Source: Thiocystis violascens DSM 198 (GTDB lineage Bacteria > Pseudomonadota > Gammaproteobacteria > Chromatiales > Chromatiaceae). From it: a stretch of DNA of 64,000 nt. This document shows positions 61,090 through 64,000 of the stretch, piece by piece. The DNA lies in assembly GCF_000227745.2 (NCBI RefSeq), contig NC_018012.1, positions 2,588,501 through 2,652,500 of the forward strand, given 5' to 3'. The translations under genes were made by a program, and so were the position numbers. Below the pieces are notes generated by a model that saw only the letters and a list, made by a program, of their open reading frames with translations, had not been told where the DNA came from and made no database searches. Position 1 is the first letter of the stretch; each line of letters opens with the position of its first letter.

Positions 61090-61620
61090 TCAGGTGGTCT
61101 GAGTCGCCTTTTTGCGTTGCTTGAAGCGGTAGGAGTCGTTGCCGGTTTCGAGGATGTCGCCGTGATGGGCGAGGCGATCCAGGAGGGCCGCGGTCATCCT
61201 GGCGTCGCCGAAGACCTGTACCCACTCGCCGAAACTGAGGTTGGCGGTAAGGACCAAGGAGGTCTTGTCGTACCGATGGCGGATCAAATGGAACAGCAAC
61301 GCACCGCCCGATTCGGGGAACGGCAGATACCCGAGCGCGTCGATGATGACGGCATCGATGGGGATGCGTTGTTTGGCGAGAGCGCCGGCTTCGCCGAGGC
61401 GTTTTTCCGGTTCCAGCTGGTTGACCAGGTCGACCGCGTGATCGAAGCGAACCCGCTTTCCCCGATGGATCGCGGCGACGCCCAAGGCGGTCGCCAGATG
61501 GGTTTTCCCCGTTCCGATGCCCCCGAGCAGGATGAGGTGATGCGCTTGCCATGCGCGCCAGGCCATCGCCATGCCGTCGAGGTGGAGCGCGTTGAGTTTG
61601 CTGAGGCGATCAATGGCCAT
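61090..61620 (-). pseudogene. istB: istB-like ATPase helper, internally deleted
   Basis: The C-terminal two thirds is a good IstB: Walker [95 protein letters not shown]. At the N-terminus, [13 protein letters not shown] joins directly to HHLILLGG, so about 60-80 residues of the usual N-terminal domain are missing. The remaining frame is 176 aa versus about 250. Confidence 0.8.
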
Positions 61621-61759
61621 GACGGACCTCCCGCAAGCTGGCGTCGCGCGCGCAATCGGCCAGCGGTTCCGGCGCAGCGTGGGGCTGGAAGGACTCTCAA
61701 GCACGGCGGGACGTGTGGGCGCGGCCAGTCGGCGCCTGGCGTTGCTCGCGACCGGGGCG

Positions 61760-62833
61760 CTGATGACGATGCGCAGGGTCGCGGCGGTGAGGCGCACCGA
61801 CACCACTTTGCCAGCCCAGACGACGGGGACACTCTAGCGATTGCGATCGACGCTGATCAGGCAAGTGCTGGAGAACTCGCAACGTCTGCTCGACATCGCT
61901 ATCGAACGGCGCGGTGACGGCCCGCAGCCAGGGCGGCTCGTCGGCAAAACACGCGGCCATGGTCAGGGTCAGCTCGGTGGGGTGTCGACGCCCCGCGAGT
62001 TCCTGGCAACGCGTCGCCAACCAGGTATTCGGCGCCGCGCAATCGCTGCACGTCACCCGCGGGGTGAACCGCCATTCACGCACGTTGCCGACCTGATTCT
62101 CCGCCTGGCCCTTCTCTCAACCCGATTCCGGCGTGCAGGCGACCGGCTCGAACAGATCGTGATTGGCCAACGTCAGGAAGCGGCGGTTGAACTGGCGATC
62201 CTTCCCGGTAAAGATCGCGTCCACCACCGTTTTGAGATTGTCGTAGACCACCCGCTGGGGGGCGCCGCCGAAGCAGGCAAAGGCGCGGACATGGGCATCG
62301 AAGACCATCTCCTGGGTCTCGCGCGGATCGGCCACCACGAAGATTGGCCGACTGTCGGTCAGGCGAACGTGCGCCACCTTGTTCGTCTGTACGACGCGGC
62401 CCAACTCGACCTCTTCATGGCTCCACTCGCATTGACAGGTCTCCCCCGGCGGAAACGCCAACGGCACGAAGGCTTGCGTGATGGCCGGATGACTGCCACG
62501 CCGCACCTGCCAGCGCGTCACAGACCGCTGTACCGGGCCATCGGAGCCTTGGTAACCCTCGACCTGCAAGCCCTCGAACAAGCGTTTCGCCGTGCGCCGC
62601 TGACGCCTCGGGAAGCGGGATTCGCGCTCCAGCCACTGTTCCAACTGGGCTTGGAACGCCCCCAGTTTCGGCAAAGGCGGATGCTGGCGGCGGTCGACCG
62701 GCTCGGTCAGCGTAGTCAGCGCTTTGCGAACCGTGGGACGCGAGCGCCGAAGCTCACGGGCAATCGCGCCGACGCTCTCCCCGTCGACAAAATGACGCCG
62801 TCGAATGTCGGCCATGAATTCCATCCTGATCAC
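61760..62833 (-). pseudogene. istA: istA-like transposase with nonsense and frameshift mutations
   Basis: The N-terminal HTH is FVDGESVGAIARELRRSRPT; the rve-type core includes PPGETCQCEWSHEEVELGRV and FGGAPQRVVYDNLKTVVDAI. At 62117-62119 the tryptophan expected in SGWEKGQAENQVGNVREW is a TGA stop; the same frame continues downstream. A frameshift follows near 61880 (after DSDVEQTLRV), and in the restored frame a TAG replaces the tyrosine of the DRNRYSVP block. The C-terminal part has no clear end. Confidence 0.8.
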
Positions 62834-62940
62834 CCCAGGCTGCTCCGGCCAAAAGGCCGGCAGGTTGCACCGCTCCGGGGTGGAAAAACTTCAATGTCGA
62901 TTGCCCCGGATCCCTGGGAAGTTTTCCTGGGTGATTAAAA

Positions 62941-63443
62941 CCCCTAGCCAGATGATCGTCGGCGTCGAGGCCGTCACTGACATGGCGCAGATGACTCCCA
63001 TGATCGATCAAGTCGAAACGCGTTGCGGGCACGGCCCCGAGGAATGGCTGGTCGACGGCGGCTACCCCGCCCACGAGCAGTTCGAGCGCGCCGCCGAGCA
63101 CACCATCGTCTACGCTCCCGCCCCCAAACCCAAGACAGGCGCCGACACCGATCCGCACGCCCCGAAAGACGACGACAGCGCGGCGGTCGCCGAATGGCGC
63201 GAGCACATGGGCACCGACGCGGCCAAAGCGATCGACACCGAGCGCGCAACCACCGCCGAATGCGTCAACGCCCTGGCCCGCGAGCGCGGCCTCACGCGCC
63301 TGCGGGTGCGCGGAACCGCCAAAGTGCGCTGCGTCCTGCTGCTGCATGCCTTCGCCCGCAACCTGATGCGCACCTTCGCTCTGGCCCCGCAGTGGCTCGG
63401 TTACGGGAGAGGTGCGTCCGGCGAACCGGCGGTTGCAACGTAA
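62941..63443 (+). pseudogene. IS1182-like transposase, C-terminal part
   Basis: Continuation after the nested element: MIVGVEAVTDMAQMTPMIDQ, GPEEWLVDGGYPAHEQFERA, VYAPAPKPKTGADT, and the C-terminal RGLTRLRVRGTAKVRCVLLL with FARNLMRTFAL. This is typical of IS1182 transposases. The block before MIVGV (normally ending in an NVQ-A-D pattern) is absent, which shows a deletion at the junction. 63444-63585 has no gene. Confidence 0.8.
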
Positions 63444-63585
63444 AGCGCCGAAAAAAAAGCAATCATCTACCGCAGCCCGCGATCCGGGCGAGTAGGCCCT
63501 GTTCCCCGCCAACTGATCGGCCACGCGTCCCTCGCGCCGCCGCAGCGTCGCGCGCGACGTTCGCCGGCATGCCTGAATCGCCCTG

Positions 63586-64000
63586 ATGCACGGGAAGTCG
63601 AATTCTTCACAACCTCTCAGTCATCGGGTCAAGCTGCATTTCATCGCGTGTCTGGCTCCACTGATCGAGACCAACTACAACTTCATCGAGCTGGGACCGC
63701 GCGGGACTGGCAAGTCCTATTTCTTCAGCGATTTCTCGCCCTACTCGACCCTGATCAGCGGCGGCCAGGCCACCAAGGCCACGCTGTTCTACAACAATCA
63801 GCGCCGCAAGATCGGTCTGGTGGGGTTCTGGGACACTGTCGCCTTCGATGAGGTTGGTGGCATCAAGGTGAAGGACCAGGACATCATCCAGATCATGAAG
63901 GATTTCATGGCTAACGGGTGTTTTTCGCGCGGCGTGGAAGTCATCGCGGACGCCTCCATGGCCTTCGTCGGCAATCTCGATCTGTCTGTCGAGCAGATCG
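63586..64000 (+). pseudogene. brxL: brxL-like Lon-family protease gene of BREX, 5' part replaced by the IS end; runs off the window
   Basis: From 63628 the frame reads VKLHFIACLAPLIETNYNFI, then ELGPRGTGKSYFFSDFSPYS (Walker A), ISGGQATKATLFYNN, KIGLVGFWDTVAFDEVGGIK (Walker B), MKDFMANGCFSRGVEVIADA, and MAFVGNLD. This is the AAA+ core of BrxL, a Lon-like BREX protein of roughly 680 aa. About 200 N-terminal residues that should precede LHFIACL are missing. An ATG at 63586 inside the IS end gives a short new leader (MHGKSNSSQPLSHR). The 3' end lies outside the window, so intactness beyond 64000 is unknown. Confidence 0.75.

Larger units (their letters stand above)
61026..62940 (-). mobile_element. 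Decayed IS21-family element nested in the IS1182-like element
   Basis: Related ends TGTCAATCACC (61026) and GGTGATTAAAA (62930-62940), each followed inward by CCAGGGATC, define about 1.9 kb with leftward istA and istB remnants. Both genes are broken, so the element is probably immobile unless helped in trans. Confidence 0.75.
60216..63617. mobile_element. Disrupted IS1182-like insertion element (about 3.4 kb including nested IS)
   Basis: Imperfect terminal repeats AGAGGCTGTAAAGAA (60216) and TTCTTCACAACCTCT (63603-63617) bracket a two-part transposase gene. The element separates the brxE-like gene from the brxL-like fragment. No clear target-site duplication is visible, so part of the flanks may be deleted. 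It carries the decayed IS21-like element within it. Confidence 0.7.

Overview
The window comes from a purple sulfur bacterium, probably a member of the Chromatiaceae or a close relative (Gammaproteobacteria). The evidence is a bacteriochlorophyll and reaction-centre gene cluster (bchF-N-B-H-L-M, puhA-B-C-E, bchE, hemN, bchJ, ppsR, bchG, bchP) next to typical gammaproteobacterial housekeeping genes (lptM-lysA-dapF-DUF484-xerC, hrpB, pyk). The DNA is GC-rich. Only the oxygen-independent ring-cyclase gene (bchE) is seen, and hemN is the oxygen-independent type, which fits an anaerobic phototroph.

Layout. 1-5.5 kb: right part of an integrated phage- or plasmid-derived element (5'-truncated D5-type primase, a small regulator, a coiled-coil protein, a Mu I-like protein, a Mor-like activator). 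5.5-6.4 kb: non-coding and repeat-rich. 6.4-9.5 kb: sugar aminotransferase and a periplasmic adaptor/outer-membrane pair. 9.6-15.8 kb: three-gene light-signalling operon (phytochrome photosensor, giant hybrid kinase, HD-GYP regulator), flanked by direct repeats of about 46 bp. 15.9-17.8 kb: hicAB toxin-antitoxin genes and an IS5-family element. 18-23.6 kb: META-domain protein, then lptM, lysA, a methyltransferase, dapF, a DUF484 gene and xerC. 23.7-31 kb: aryl-acid module (iorA, iorB, Rpn-like protein, two paaK genes around an ACT-domain gene) and a DUF4412 protein. 31.2-52.8 kb: photosynthesis cluster. The bch/puh genes read leftward; ppsR-bchG-bchP read rightward from a divergent promoter region carrying a 34-bp palindrome. 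52.9-59.1 kb: hrpB, a REP-associated transposase gene, cupin, flavin reductase, pyk. 59.4-64 kb: tRNA-Val(CAC), then what looks like a broken BREX defence locus: a brxE-like gene, an IS1182-like element carrying a nested decayed IS21-like element, and a brxL-like gene whose 5' part is missing.

How the genes work together. hemN supplies protoporphyrinogen precursors. bchH, bchM, bchE, bchJ, bchL/N/B and bchF act on the Mg-porphyrin branch, bchG and bchP attach and reduce the phytyl tail, and puhA/B/C/E provide and assemble the reaction centre. PpsR probably represses the cluster under oxidising conditions. The phytochrome-kinase-HD-GYP operon probably couples red/far-red light to c-di-GMP turnover. 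iorAB plus the PaaK ligases could interconvert arylpyruvates, aryl-CoAs and free aryl acids.

Several mobile and repeat families shape the window: REP palindromes with a candidate RAYT gene, in-frame repeats inside coding genes, a 122-bp tandem repeat, and three IS elements.
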